DNA of 40,499 bases from positions 1-40,499 of the forward strand of contig JAOPWJ010000075.1 in assembly GCA_025965715.1 (NCBI GenBank), read 5' to 3'. Under the pieces are notes generated by a model. The model was given only the letters and a program-made list of their open reading frames with translations, was not told where the DNA came from and did not search any database. Of this stretch, positions 1 through 9,305 are shown one piece after another. A program made the translations under genes and the position numbers. The DNA comes from Blastococcus sp. GTDB lineage: Bacteria > Actinomycetota > Actinomycetes > Mycobacteriales > Geodermatophilaceae. Numbering within the stretch: position 1 is the first letter of the stretch; each line of letters opens with the position of its first letter.

Positions 1-1
1 G

Positions 2-460
2 CTCTCCGCCGTGCGCGACGTCGCGATGGCGGGCGACGACGAGAAGCTCTCCATGGTCGAGCGACCGCTCGCCGAGCAGATTCGCCAAGAGCCCGATCCG
101 CACCGGGCGGTGGAGCTCCTCGCCGGCTTGTTCACCGGGGTCGGCCGCCGCTACGCCCGGATCGACGAAGTCCTGCGCGGAGCCGCCCACAGCGGCGAGC
201 CGGGCCTACGCGAGCTGTGGCAGACCAGCGAGGAGCAGCGGCTCACCGGCGCCCGGATCTGGGCCACGAGCCTGCTCGGTAAGGGCCGGTTTCGCGACGG
301 CGTGGACGTCGCCACGGCGACCGACCTGCTCTGGCTGCACATGGCACCGGACCACTACCACCGGCTCGTCCACGTCCGCGGCTGGTCCGACGACCGCTTC
401 CAGTGTTGGCTCGTCGACAGCTTGACTCGCCTGCTGCTCCCACCGCGGCCGGGCGGCTGA
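2..460 (+). CDS. TetR-family transcriptional regulator, C-terminal part (5' truncated by window edge)
   Basis: ORF open to the window start; 'AVRDVAMAGDDEKLSMVERPLAEQIRQEPDPHRAVELLAGL...' resembles the TetR ligand-binding domain; the HTH lies upstream of the window. Confidence 0.7.
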   Translation, partial: LSAVRDVAMAGDDEKLSMVERPLAEQIRQEPDPHRAVELLAGLFTGVGRRYARIDEVLRGAAHSGEPGLRELWQTSEEQRLTGARIWATSLLGKGRFRDGVDVATATDLLWLHMAPDHYHRLVHVRGWSDDRFQCWLVDSLTRLLLPPRPGG

Positions 461-877
461 CGCCGGTGCACGGTGGGCGCGCGGCTCCCTGTCGAGAGGC
501 CACGAGGAAGCGGTCGGCCGTCCCACGGATGCGGCGGGCCCGCCGGCCGACCGCGGGGCTCGCCACCGGAGTCGATGCGCTTCTTCGCCTGGATGGGGGC
601 GGAGAACGCGCACCGTCAGGGGCAGCCGCCGGCGCCGGGACCCTCGGCGACGAGACGTCCGGACGTCGCGACGAGCCACGGACGGCGGCCAAGACGCTCG
701 GGGTCGGGCAGCGACTCACCGGTCACGGACGTGGGCCCGGTCATCGCGGAGGGGCGTGGTCGGCTGCCGCACCCGCGTCATGACGCAGGAAGCTCCCGTA
801 CGCCCGGTAGGCGCCCACTGGACGCACGTAGCGCCGCGATAGGTCGTGCCCCTCCCCCGTCGACCGGTGACCCGGCG

Positions 878-1279
878 CTACAACCGTTCGACGAGCTCAT
901 ATGTGTGGCCGTCCGGGGCCGTGAAATGGACATAGCGCTCACGCTGGTTGCTCGACACCTGGGTATCCACCTGCACGCCCGCGGAGGCGAGTTCCACTAC
1001 TGCCTGGTCAACGTTGTCGACCAGAAAGCCAAGGCTCCTCTCCGTGGCGCCCATGCCGAGCGGAGACGCCACTGCGAAAGACGACCCGTCCGGCAGATCG
1101 AACAGGTCGGCCTCGACGCCCTCGACCGCGGCGGGCACCATCCCGAGGACCTCCTGCAGGAAGGTGCGCATCTCCGCCCGTGCACTCGTCGCCGTTCCAG
1201 CGAAGACGATTCCTTTGACGATCAACGGCCCTCCCGGTCGCCGGCTCCCGGGAACGACCGTAGTGGCCACGGTGCCCAT
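878..1279 (-). CDS. VOC/glyoxalase-like protein
   Basis: 'FLQEVLGMVP...LFDLPDGSSFAV...LGFLVDNVDQAVVELASAGVQV...YVHFTAPDGHTYELVE' typical VOC pattern; start codon uncertain (TTG near 1224 possible). Confidence 0.8.
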   Translation of the reverse strand: MGTVATTVVPGSRRPGGPLIVKGIVFAGTATSARAEMRTFLQEVLGMVPAAVEGVEADLFDLPDGSSFAVASPLGMGATERSLGFLVDNVDQAVVELASAGVQVDTQVSSNQRERYVHFTAPDGHTYELVERL

Positions 1280-1281
1280 GA

Positions 1282-2241
1282 TCAGCGCTGGACGTCCTCC
1301 CCCTCGGTGAGCAACGACAACTCGTGCGGCCGCGGGAGCGCCTCCCAGTCACCGGTGACGGTGACCGCGAACGCGCCCGCGATGGCGGCCGTGGTCAGTC
1401 GGTTCCGGACATCCCGACCGAGGAGGCGGGAGGCGAGGTAGCCGGCGACGAACGCGTCACCCGCGCCGACGCTGTCGATGGCCCGCACTGCCACCGGGGG
1501 CACGTCGAACACCACGCCCTCGATCCGGGCCAACGCGCCCCGCCGCCCCAGCTTGATCACCACCTCGGTGGGTCCGAGCGCGGCGAGCCCGTCGGCGAGC
1601 GCCTCGGGGCCGACGGACGCGTCACTCCCGAGGCCGATGCGAGCCTCGTCCTCGCCCGCGAAGAGGATGTCCGCGCCGGCCGCGATCTCCCGGAACACCG
1701 GTGCCGCGGTGGCCGCGTCCCACAGCCGCGACCGGAAGTTGAGGTCGAAGGAGACCGGCACGCCGGCCTGGCGGGCGCGCCGCATCGCCTCCCGGACGGT
1801 CTCGGCCGGCCCCGGCCCCAGCGCCGGGGTGATGCCGGACAGGTGCAGCAACCCGGCCTTCTCGATGACGCCGTCGGGAAGATCAGCCGGCCGCAGGTGG
1901 GAACCGGCGCTGCCGTGGCGGTAGTAGGAGACCCGGGCGGTCGTACCGGTGCGCCGTTCGCGCAGCATGATCGCGGTCGGCGACGGATCGCGGTGCACCA
2001 GGCAGCGAACCCGCTCGGCCAGCAGCTGACGTTCGATCAGATCACCGATGGGGTCCTCACCGAGACGCCCGATCCAGGTCGCCGCGACACCGAGGCGCGC
2101 CACCCCGATCGCCACGTTCGACTCGGCACCGCCCATGCTCAGGCGCATCCCCCGGGTCAGCGAGAGCGGCCCCACGTCCTCGGCGACGAGCAACCCCAGC
2201 GTCTCGCCGACGGTGACGAGTCCTCCGTCGGCGTCCGTCAC
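1282..2241 (-). CDS. PfkB-family sugar kinase, probably 2-keto-3-deoxygluconate kinase
   Basis: 'GGAESNVAIGVARLG' N-terminal motif and 'DSVGAGDAFVAGYLA' PfkB signature; GTG start at 2241 overlaps the stop of the upstream aldolase (GTGA). Confidence 0.85.
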   Translation of the reverse strand: MTDADGGLVTVGETLGLLVAEDVGPLSLTRGMRLSMGGAESNVAIGVARLGVAATWIGRLGEDPIGDLIERQLLAERVRCLVHRDPSPTAIMLRERRTGTTARVSYYRHGSAGSHLRPADLPDGVIEKAGLLHLSGITPALGPGPAETVREAMRRARQAGVPVSFDLNFRSRLWDAATAAPVFREIAAGADILFAGEDEARIGLGSDASVGPEALADGLAALGPTEVVIKLGRRGALARIEGVVFDVPPVAVRAIDSVGAGDAFVAGYLASRLLGRDVRNRLTTAAIAGAFAVTVTGDWEALPRPHELSLLTEGEDVQR

Positions 2242-2906
2242 CGGACCTGCGCTCCCACCGCCGCGCGCACCTCGCGCGCCCGCCGGGCCAGGGCGTCCAG
2301 GTCGCCGCCGGGGGACAACGCGTCCCCGATCAGGGGGCTGCCCAGACCCACCGCGGTGGCCCCCGCAGCCAGCCACGCCCCGACCGCCTCGACGGCGACC
2401 CCTCCGGTCGGGACCAGCGGGATGTTCGGCAGCGGAGCGCGCACCGCCTGGAGGTACTCCGGGCCGAGCACCCCGGCGGGGAACAGCTTGACCGCGCTCG
2501 CGCCCGCGGTCCAGGCGGCGCGGATCTCGGTGGGCGTGAAGGCGCCGGGGTAGCTCGCGATCCCGTGTCGCGTCGCCGCCTCGATGACGCCAACGTCGAC
2601 GGACGGCGAGACGACGAAGCGCGCCCCGGCGTCGACCGCCCGGTCCACCTCGTCGGCCGTCAGGACGGTCCCGACCCCGATGTCCGTGTCGTCAGGCACG
2701 CGCGCGGCCAACCGTGCGACGACGTCCAGAGCGCCTGCCGTGGTCAGGGTGAGCTCAACGCTGCGGATGCCGTTCTGCAGGAGGACGTCCACCACGGCCT
2801 CGGCTCGGGATGCGTCCCCGGCGCGCAGGATGGCAACCACCCGCGTCGTCGTGACGGCCTCGCTCAGCGGCACACGCGCGGTCACAGGAACCTGGGGTGC
2901 GCTCAC
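2238..2906 (-). CDS. eda: 2-dehydro-3-deoxy-phosphogluconate (KDPG) aldolase
   Basis: 'RVVAILRAGDAS...IRSVELTLTTAGALDVV...VGVGTVLTADEVDRAVDAGARFVVSPSVD...YPGAFTPTEIRAAWTAGASAVKLFPAG...VPTGGV' KDPG aldolase hallmarks. Confidence 0.92.
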   Translation of the reverse strand: MSAPQVPVTARVPLSEAVTTTRVVAILRAGDASRAEAVVDVLLQNGIRSVELTLTTAGALDVVARLAARVPDDTDIGVGTVLTADEVDRAVDAGARFVVSPSVDVGVIEAATRHGIASYPGAFTPTEIRAAWTAGASAVKLFPAGVLGPEYLQAVRAPLPNIPLVPTGGVAVEAVGAWLAAGATAVGLGSPLIGDALSPGGDLDALARRAREVRAAVGAQVR

Positions 2907-2951
2907 CTGGTGGTCCTTTCGTTCGGCCCGCCGCGACCTCGCCGATGCGGT

Positions 2952-2970
2952 AACCGCCGGCGGGGCGGTT
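2952..2970. promoter_or_regulatory. Inverted repeat AACCGCC-N5-GGCGGTT upstream of eda (candidate operator)
   Basis: Perfect 7-bp arms, 5-nt spacer, about 46-64 nt upstream of the eda start in the eda/dehydratase divergent region. Confidence 0.25.
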
Positions 2971-3313
2971 CACACCCCGCGCGTTCGACGCCCGCGGCGC
3001 GGAGGGACATCCGCCCGACGGAGGCCACCCGGGTGCGGCCGGGACCGACACGCGACGGTGGGCGTCTTGCCGGTGGCGCCGGGGCACAGAGGTGGAGACC
3101 GCGCAGGTACGGGGCGGCGGCCGTGCAGCACCTCCCGGTTGCGCGGTCGCGGGCTCCGCGGCCGGCCAGAACCCTTCCCCTTCCCCGGGCTCGCCCGGCA
3201 CGGGTCGCACCCCGCCGATGAGCAACGATGGGCCCGACCGGCGACTGGGGAGGCCAGCACCGAGCCGCAGCGGCAGCTCAGGCCGCGTTTCGACCCTCGA
3301 CAGGAGGACTCCC

Positions 3314-5110
3314 GTGGACGACGCGTCCCAGAGGCGACTGCGCAGCCAGGCCTGGTTCGACAATCCGCAGAACCCCGGTATGACGGCGCTCTACATCGAG
3401 CGCTACATGAACTGGGGCCTGACCCGCGAGGAGTTGCAGTCCGGCAAGCCGGTCATCGGCATCGCGCAGACCGGGTCGGACCTCGCCCCCTGCAATCGGC
3501 ACCACCTGCAGCTGGCCGACCGCGTGCGCGAGGGCATCGCCGAGATGGGCGGGCTCGCCTTCGAGTTCCCGGTGCACCCCATCCAGGAGACCGGGCGGCG
3601 TCCCACGGCGGCGCTCGACCGCAACCTGGCCTACCTCGGCCTGGTCGAGGTGCTGTACGGCTACCCGCTGGACGGCGTCGTGCTGACCACCGGCTGCGAC
3701 AAGACCACCCCGGCCTGCCTGATGGCGGCGGCGACGGTGAACATCCCGGCGATCGTGCTCTCCGGCGGACCGATGCTCAACGGCTGGTTCAAGGGCGAGC
3801 GCACGGGGTCGGGAACCATCGTGTGGAAGGCCCGCGAGATGCTCGCCGCCGGTCAGATCGACGAGGCGGGCTTCGTCGATCTCGTCGCCTCCTCGGCCCC
3901 CTCCCCCGGCCACTGCAACACCATGGGGACGGCGTCCACCATGAACGCGGTCGCCGAGGCGCTGGGCATGAGCCTGCCGGGCAACGCGGCCATTCCCGCT
4001 CCGCACCGTGATCGCGCCCGGATGGCGTACCTGACCGGCAAGCGAATCGTGGAGATGGTGCGCGAGGACCTCAAGCCCTCGGACATTCTCACCCGCGAGG
4101 CGTTCGAGAACGCCGTCGTCGTCACCTCGGCCATCGGCGGCTCCACCAACGCGCCCATCCATGTCAACGCCATCGCCCGGCACATGGGCGTTCCGCTGGA
4201 GGTGGCCGACTGGCAGCGCCTGGGCCTGAGGGTTCCGCTGATCGTCGACCTGCAGCCGGCCGGCAAGTATCTCGGCGAGGAGTTCTACCGCGCCGGCGGT
4301 GTCCCCGCCGTCGTCCACGAGCTGATGGCGAACGGGCTGATCCACGAGGACGCCGGCACGGTCAACGGCCGGTCCATCGGGGAGAACTGCCGGGCCACCG
4401 CCGCCGAGGACCGCGACGTCATCCGCAGCTTCGACCGCGCGCTGCTGCCCGATGCGGGTTTCCTCGTGCTGAGCGGCAACCTCTTCGACAGCGCCATCAT
4501 GAAGACCAGCGTCATCTCCCCGGAGTTCCGGGAGCGCTATCTGTCCGACCCCGAGCACCCGGGCGTCATGCAGGGGCGCGCCGTCGTCTTCGAGGGGCCC
4601 GAGGACTACCACGCCCGTATCGACGACCCGGCGCTGGACATCGACGACACCTGCCTGCTCGTCATCCGCGGCGCCGGCCCGCTGGGCTATCCGGGCAGCG
4701 CCGAGGTGGTCAACATGCAGCCGCCCGCTGCCCTGATCAAGCAGGGTGTCCACGAGCTGCCGTGCATCGGTGACGGCCGGCAGTCGGGGACGTCCGGCTC
4801 CCCGTCGATCCTCAACGCCTCCCCCGAGGCCGCGGCCGGCGGCGGACTGGCCCTGCTGCAGACCGGTGATGTCGTCCGCATCGACCTCGTCGGGGGCCGA
4901 GCCGACGTCCTGCTGCCTGAGGAAGCGCTGGCCGAGCGCCGGCGCCGGCTCGAGGAGTCCGGCGGATATCCCATCCCCGCCTCCCAGACGCCGTGGCAGG
5001 AGATCCAGCGGTCGATGGTCGACCAGCTGGGCGACGGGATGGTCCTGCGCCCCGCGGTGGCCTACCAGCGGGTCGCGCAGACCCAGGGCATCCCGCGCGA
5101 CAACCACTGA
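3314..5110 (+). CDS. IlvD/Edd-family dehydratase, probable sugar-acid dehydratase
   Basis: '[33 protein letters not shown]', '[30 protein letters not shown]', '[18 protein letters not shown]'; AGGAGG ribosome-binding site just before GTG 3314. Confidence 0.92.
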   Translation: MDDASQRRLRSQAWFDNPQNPGMTALYIERYMNWGLTREELQSGKPVIGIAQTGSDLAPCNRHHLQLADRVREGIAEMGGLAFEFPVHPIQETGRRPTAALDRNLAYLGLVEVLYGYPLDGVVLTTGCDKTTPACLMAAATVNIPAIVLSGGPMLNGWFKGERTGSGTIVWKAREMLAAGQIDEAGFVDLVASSAPSPGHCNTMGTASTMNAVAEALGMSLPGNAAIPAPHRDRARMAYLTGKRIVEMVREDLKPSDILTREAFENAVVVTSAIGGSTNAPIHVNAIARHMGVPLEVADWQRLGLRVPLIVDLQPAGKYLGEEFYRAGGVPAVVHELMANGLIHEDAGTVNGRSIGENCRATAAEDRDVIRSFDRALLPDAGFLVLSGNLFDSAIMKTSVISPEFRERYLSDPEHPGVMQGRAVVFEGPEDYHARIDDPALDIDDTCLLVIRGAGPLGYPGSAEVVNMQPPAALIKQGVHELPCIGDGRQSGTSGSPSILNASPEAAAGGGLALLQTGDVVRIDLVGGRADVLLPEEALAERRRRLEESGGYPIPASQTPWQEIQRSMVDQLGDGMVLRPAVAYQRVAQTQGIPRDNH

Positions 5111-5204
5111 GCGCGGTGTGGATCAGGCCCTGCCGTGGCGGGACGGCTCCGGCGACGTCGGGGCGAGCAGGAGCGCGACGGCGTCCGTGGCCAGGCGCAC
5201 GGAG

Positions 5205-5370
5205 CCCTCGCCCGATGCCCGGGCCCGCGGCCGCGGTGCGGAAGGTGACCTCGGCGACGGGGATCCCGCCGGGGACCAGCGCTCCGGCCAAGGAGGCCGC
5301 GTCCCCGCGTGTCGTCGAGCACCACGACCGGGCCGTGCCAGCCACTCCCCAGCGCTGCCTGCGTGTCCAC
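5205..5370 (-). pseudogene. Frameshifted N-terminal remnant of a second KDPG aldolase
   Basis: One frame reads 'VDTQAALGSGWHGPVVVLDDTR', another 'GDAASLAGALVPGGIPVAEVTFRTAAA'; joined they resemble an Eda N-terminus (VVPVVVLDD...A.LAEALV.GGLPVAEVT.RTPAA); no catalytic lysine region follows. Confidence 0.6.
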
Positions 5371-5396
5371 GGCCGCGCGAGTTCCCGTCGGCGGCC

Positions 5397-6338
5397 TCAG
5401 CGTTCCACGACGTTGCGCAGGTCGCGGCCGGCCAGCAGGGCCGCGAGGTTGGCGGAGATGAGCTCGTCGGCACCGACGGGTCGCCCCCCGGCGGCGTGCG
5501 GCGTGAGAACGATGTCGGGCGCGTTCCAGAGCGGGGAATCAGCCGGCAGCGGCTCGCTGCTGGTGACGTCGAGGGCGGCCCCGGCGATACGACCTGCGGA
5601 AAGGGCCGCGACGAGCGCCGGCTCATCGACGGTGGAACCGCGGCCGACGTTCACCACGTAGGCGTGCGGGGGCAGCGCCGCAAGCCGGTCGGCGTCCAGG
5701 GCACGGGTGGTGGCGGAGGTCGAGGGCAGGATCATGACGAGGACGTCGGTCTGCCCGAGCTCCCCTCGCAGCTCCTCCTCGGCGACGACGGCGAACCCCG
5801 AGCGCTCCCCTGAGCTGCGCGCGACCCCGCGCACCCGGGCACCCAACTGCTCCAGCAACGGCGCGAGGGTCTGCCCGATGGAGCCGAAGCCCCAGACCAG
5901 GACGCGGGCACCGAGCAGCGTGGTCACCGGCCCCGCGGGGTGCAGCGGTTGCAGACCGCCGAGTTCGTCGGCCCAGCGGTGCTCTGCCTGCGCTCGGGCG
6001 GCGGCCGGCAACCGGCGCACCAGGGTGAGGACCAGGGCCAGGGCGTGCTCGGCGACCGGCTGGTCATGCAGTCCCGAGCCGGAGGTGATGACGACGTCGT
6101 CCGGAAAGCCCGCCGCCAGCACCGAGTCGGGACCGGCCGCCAACGTCTGTACCCAGCGAAGCCGGGGCATCCGGCCGGCCACGGCCCGGACGTCGGCGCC
6201 GGAGTTCCCCCACACCACCAGCGCCTCGGCGTCCAGCTGCTCGTCCGGCACCGGGGCCGAGGCGTCGTAGGAAACGGTCTCGACCCCTGGGGGCACCGCC
6301 GGGGCCAGCGGCAGCGAGTCCGGCAACAGGAGCTTCAT
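5397..6338 (-). CDS. D-isomer-specific 2-hydroxyacid dehydrogenase, NAD-binding
   Basis: 'LLGARVLVWGFGSIGQTLAPLLEQLGARVRGVAR', 'YVVNVGRGSTVDEPALVAALSAGRIAGAALDVTSSEPLPADSPLW', 'LTPHAAGG'. Confidence 0.92.
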   Translation of the reverse strand: MKLLLPDSLPLAPAVPPGVETVSYDASAPVPDEQLDAEALVVWGNSGADVRAVAGRMPRLRWVQTLAAGPDSVLAAGFPDDVVITSGSGLHDQPVAEHALALVLTLVRRLPAAARAQAEHRWADELGGLQPLHPAGPVTTLLGARVLVWGFGSIGQTLAPLLEQLGARVRGVARSSGERSGFAVVAEEELRGELGQTDVLVMILPSTSATTRALDADRLAALPPHAYVVNVGRGSTVDEPALVAALSAGRIAGAALDVTSSEPLPADSPLWNAPDIVLTPHAAGGRPVGADELISANLAALLAGRDLRNVVER

Positions 6339-6590
6339 CGTCGATCGTCGTCCTCCGGGCCGCGGTACGGATGGGTGGGTGCTCCGGTCGGCGGAAGTGG
6401 GCCCGCAGCCCGATCGGACGACGGGGAGGGCATCCCGCGGCTCACCCGACGACCGGCACGAATCATCGCTGCTACCCGCCGAGAAGTCGATGCCCGCAGC
6501 CGGTGCGGCCGCGGCTACGGTGCGGTGACGGCGGGCGAGGACAGTGCGGGAGCAGACACCTGCTGACGCGTTCCCGGGGAGGGCCACCCG

Positions 6591-7793
6591 ATGGCGCAGA
6601 CCGTGTCCCGGACCGCGATGTGCGACGAGGCGAGGGCGGGCGGCGATCCCCCGATCGCCGGAGCGCCGACGTCGGTCACCGCCTTTCTCGGGGGGGCGGC
6701 TCAGGGGCCCACCCACGAGGCCGTCCGCGTCGGCGGCGTCGAGGAATTCCATCGCATGTTCGGCGACCTCCACGTCCGCCATCCCATGGGCTACGCGGTA
6801 CGGGACTTCTTCGCCAACGGCGGCACCACAGCCGTGATCGCCCGGCTGTCCGCGGCGTCGGCGGGGGCCGGTGGAGCGCTCGACCCCGCCGCGTACGCCG
6901 GCGACCGCAGCGCGCGCACGGGCAAGTACCTGCTCGACGGCCTGGACCCGGTCAACGTGGTGTGCGTACTGGGCAACGCGCGCGACGAGACCGTGCCCGC
7001 GGCCGTGTACGCGGACCTGCTGGCCTACTGCGTCGAGCGCCGCGCGTTCCTGATCGTCGATCCACCCGTCGAATGGCGACGCGACGAGCTGCTGGCCGAC
7101 CCGGCGGCGCACGTTCGTGCTCTCGGCCTGACCGGTCAGGCGGCCCGGAACGCCGCGGTCTTCTTCCCACGCATCCTGTCCGCCGATCCGCAGCGCGGCG
7201 GACAGGTGGAGAGCTTTCCTCCGTGCGGGGCGGTCGCCGGGACGATGGCCCGCACCGATGCCGCCCGAGGCGTCTGGAAGGCCGCCGCAGGAGCCGACGC
7301 CGGGCTGGTGGGGACGGCCGGCCTCGCCGAGGACCTGACCGACGACCAGAACGCCGTCCTCAACCGGGTCGGCGTCAACCCCCTGCGCAACCTCCCGGCG
7401 GTCGGGCCGGCCGTCTGGGGTGCCGGGACACTGGCCCGCGCCGATCAGGCAGCGGACGCCTACGAGTACGTGCCGGTTCGTCGCACCGCACTCTTCCTGG
7501 AGCGCAGCCTGAGCCGGGGCCTCGAATCCGTCGTGTTCGAACCCAACGACGAGCGGCTGTGGGCACAGATCCGACGCGACGTCGGCGCCTTTCTCGACAG
7601 CCTGTTCCGGCAGGGCGCCTTCCAGGGCAGGACGGCGGCGGACGCGTACTTCGTGACGTGCGACCGGAAGACCACGACGCAGGACGACATCGACCGGGGC
7701 CTGGTCACCGTCGTCGTCGGATTCGCACCGTTGCGGCCCGCGGAATTCGTCGTCCTCCGGCTCCAGCAGAGGGCCGGACGGACGCCGCCCTGA
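6591..7793 (+). CDS. Phage/contractile injection system-type tail sheath protein (isolated gene)
   Basis: 'PIAGAPTSVTAFLGGAAQGPTHEAVRVGGVEEFHRMFG...YAVRDFFANGGTTAVIARL', C-terminal 'IRRDVGAFLDSLFRQGAFQGRTAADAYFVTCDRKTTTQDDIDRGLVTVVVGFAPLRPAEFVVLRL'; GGGGAGGG Shine-Dalgarno upstream of ATG. Confidence 0.85.
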   Translation: MAQTVSRTAMCDEARAGGDPPIAGAPTSVTAFLGGAAQGPTHEAVRVGGVEEFHRMFGDLHVRHPMGYAVRDFFANGGTTAVIARLSAASAGAGGALDPAAYAGDRSARTGKYLLDGLDPVNVVCVLGNARDETVPAAVYADLLAYCVERRAFLIVDPPVEWRRDELLADPAAHVRALGLTGQAARNAAVFFPRILSADPQRGGQVESFPPCGAVAGTMARTDAARGVWKAAAGADAGLVGTAGLAEDLTDDQNAVLNRVGVNPLRNLPAVGPAVWGAGTLARADQAADAYEYVPVRRTALFLERSLSRGLESVVFEPNDERLWAQIRRDVGAFLDSLFRQGAFQGRTAADAYFVTCDRKTTTQDDIDRGLVTVVVGFAPLRPAEFVVLRLQQRAGRTPP

Positions 7794-7998
7794 GCCCGGC
7801 CGGCCGGAGGCCCCGGTCTCGGGCGCCCGGCCGGGGTAGGAGCTGCGGGCGTGATCCGCTCCGGGCAGGCGGCTCCCGGCCGGCGGTCTTACGGTGGCGG
7901 GCGCCGCGCTTCCATGCCGATGGGGGGACCTCCTGGCCGCGCCGAAGGGCACGCCAGAAGGCCGCGCCCGGGATGGGTCCGGCGCAGCCGGCACCGAC

Positions 7999-9079
7999 GT
8001 GGCGCCTGACGACGGAGGTCGGCTGACCGGTGCCGTGGTGGTCGTGGCACTGGTGTCGGCCATCTCGGGTCTGCTCTACGGCTACGACACGGGAATCATC
8101 TCCGGGGCGCTGCTGCAGATCAGCGACGAGTTCGGCATCGGCAACGGTTGGGAACAGCTGATCGCGGCCTCCATCCTGGCGGGCGCGGTCGTCGGGGCCC
8201 TGGTGTGCAGCCGGCTCAGCGAGCGGCGCGGCCGGCGCCTCACGCTGCTGATCGTCGCCGGGGTGTTCATCGTCGGTGCACTCGCAGCGTCGATGGCTCC
8301 GGACGAGGTGACGTTGTCGCTGGCCCGCGTCGTGCTCGGTTTCGCCGTCGGTGGCGCCACGCAGACCGCCCCCGTGTACGTCGCGGAGCTGGCCCCGCGC
8401 AGACACCGCGGGCGCCTGGTGCTGTTCTTCCAGGTCGCCATCGGCGTCGGCATCGTCATCGCCACCATCGTCGGTGCGTCGGGCAGCGTGGGCTGGCGGG
8501 TGGCGATCGGCGCGGCGGCAGTGCCGGCCGCGCTGATGCTGGGGCTGATGCTTCGCCTCCCCGACAGCCCGCGCTGGCTGGTCAAGGCAGCTCAGGACGA
8601 ACGCGCGCGGATCGTCGACCGCGTCGGCCGGCGGCGACTGACCCTGCTCACCCTGCCGGGATCGGCGCTGGCGCTGACTGTGCTGGGTACGTTTCTTCGT
8701 CACCGGAAACGACGGCAAGGCGCAGGTTCCCTACATCATCGCCACGCTGGTCACGTTCATGGCCTTCACCGCCGGCGGCATCCAGCTCATGGGCTGGCTC
8801 ACCGGCTCGGAGATCTCTCCGCTGGCCACCCGCGAGGCCGGCGCGGCCGCGCAGTCGGCCTCGCCGTGGGCCACGAACCTCCTCATCACGTTGACGTTGC
8901 TGAGCATCATCGAGGCGATCGGCACCGGTCAGACGTTCTGGCTGTACGCCGCGTTCAACGTCGCCGGGTTCTTCCTCTACCGGCGCATGCCCGAGCTCAC
9001 CGGCCGGAGCCTGGAGCAGATCGAGAGCAGACCGTCCGCGGGGCGCTTCCGGCCCGCCGATTTCGCCGAAGCTCGCTAG
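7999..9079 (+). pseudogene. Sugar-porter MFS transporter, decayed (internal deletion plus frameshift)
   Basis: 'GLLYGYDTGIISGALL...SPRWLVKAAQDERAR' runs directly into 'IVDRVGRRRLTLL' (loop and TM7 region missing); frame moves from 1 to 2 near 8687; second frame gives 'VRFFVTGNDGKAQVPYIIATLVTFMAFTAGGIQLMGWLTGSEISPLA...RRMPELTGRSLEQIE'. Confidence 0.82.
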
Positions 9080-9305
9080 AGCAGGAGCCCGCCGGACGGT
9101 GGCGATCGTGACCCCGCGGGCGGGTGGAGTCACCCACCACGTCGGCGCACGGCACTGCCCTGTCGCCGGTGGAGTCGACGCCGGACGATCCGGGACGACC
9201 CAGGCGGCTCCCGGGGACAACGACCCTCAGGACGCCGACGCGCACCCGCACGGTCGACAGCGCCCTCGCCTGGGAGCGCGCGGCCTCATCCGTTCCATCC
9301 GGTGG

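Noticed and set aside
654-667. 14-bp palindrome GACGTCCGGACGTC downstream of the TetR gene
   Set aside because: A couple of 14-bp palindromes are expected by chance in 40 kb of GC-rich DNA; no adjacent promoter context supports an operator.
473-1441. 322-aa plus-strand ORF after the TetR gene
   Set aside because: Overlaps the VOC gene in antisense; low complexity. The interval 461-877 is better left as intergenic.
3278-5107. 609-aa minus-strand ORF
   Set aside because: Antisense to the IlvD/Edd dehydratase; no recognisable motif.
7537-7552. GTTCGAACC resembling a tRNA T-loop
   Set aside because: Lies within the sheath coding sequence; no cloverleaf arms around it.
6339-8063. N-terminal extension of the 888-aa minus ORF upstream of the 2-hydroxyacid dehydrogenase
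   Set aside because: Antisense to the sheath gene; the true dehydrogenase start is the ATG at 6338 (MKLLLPDSLPL).
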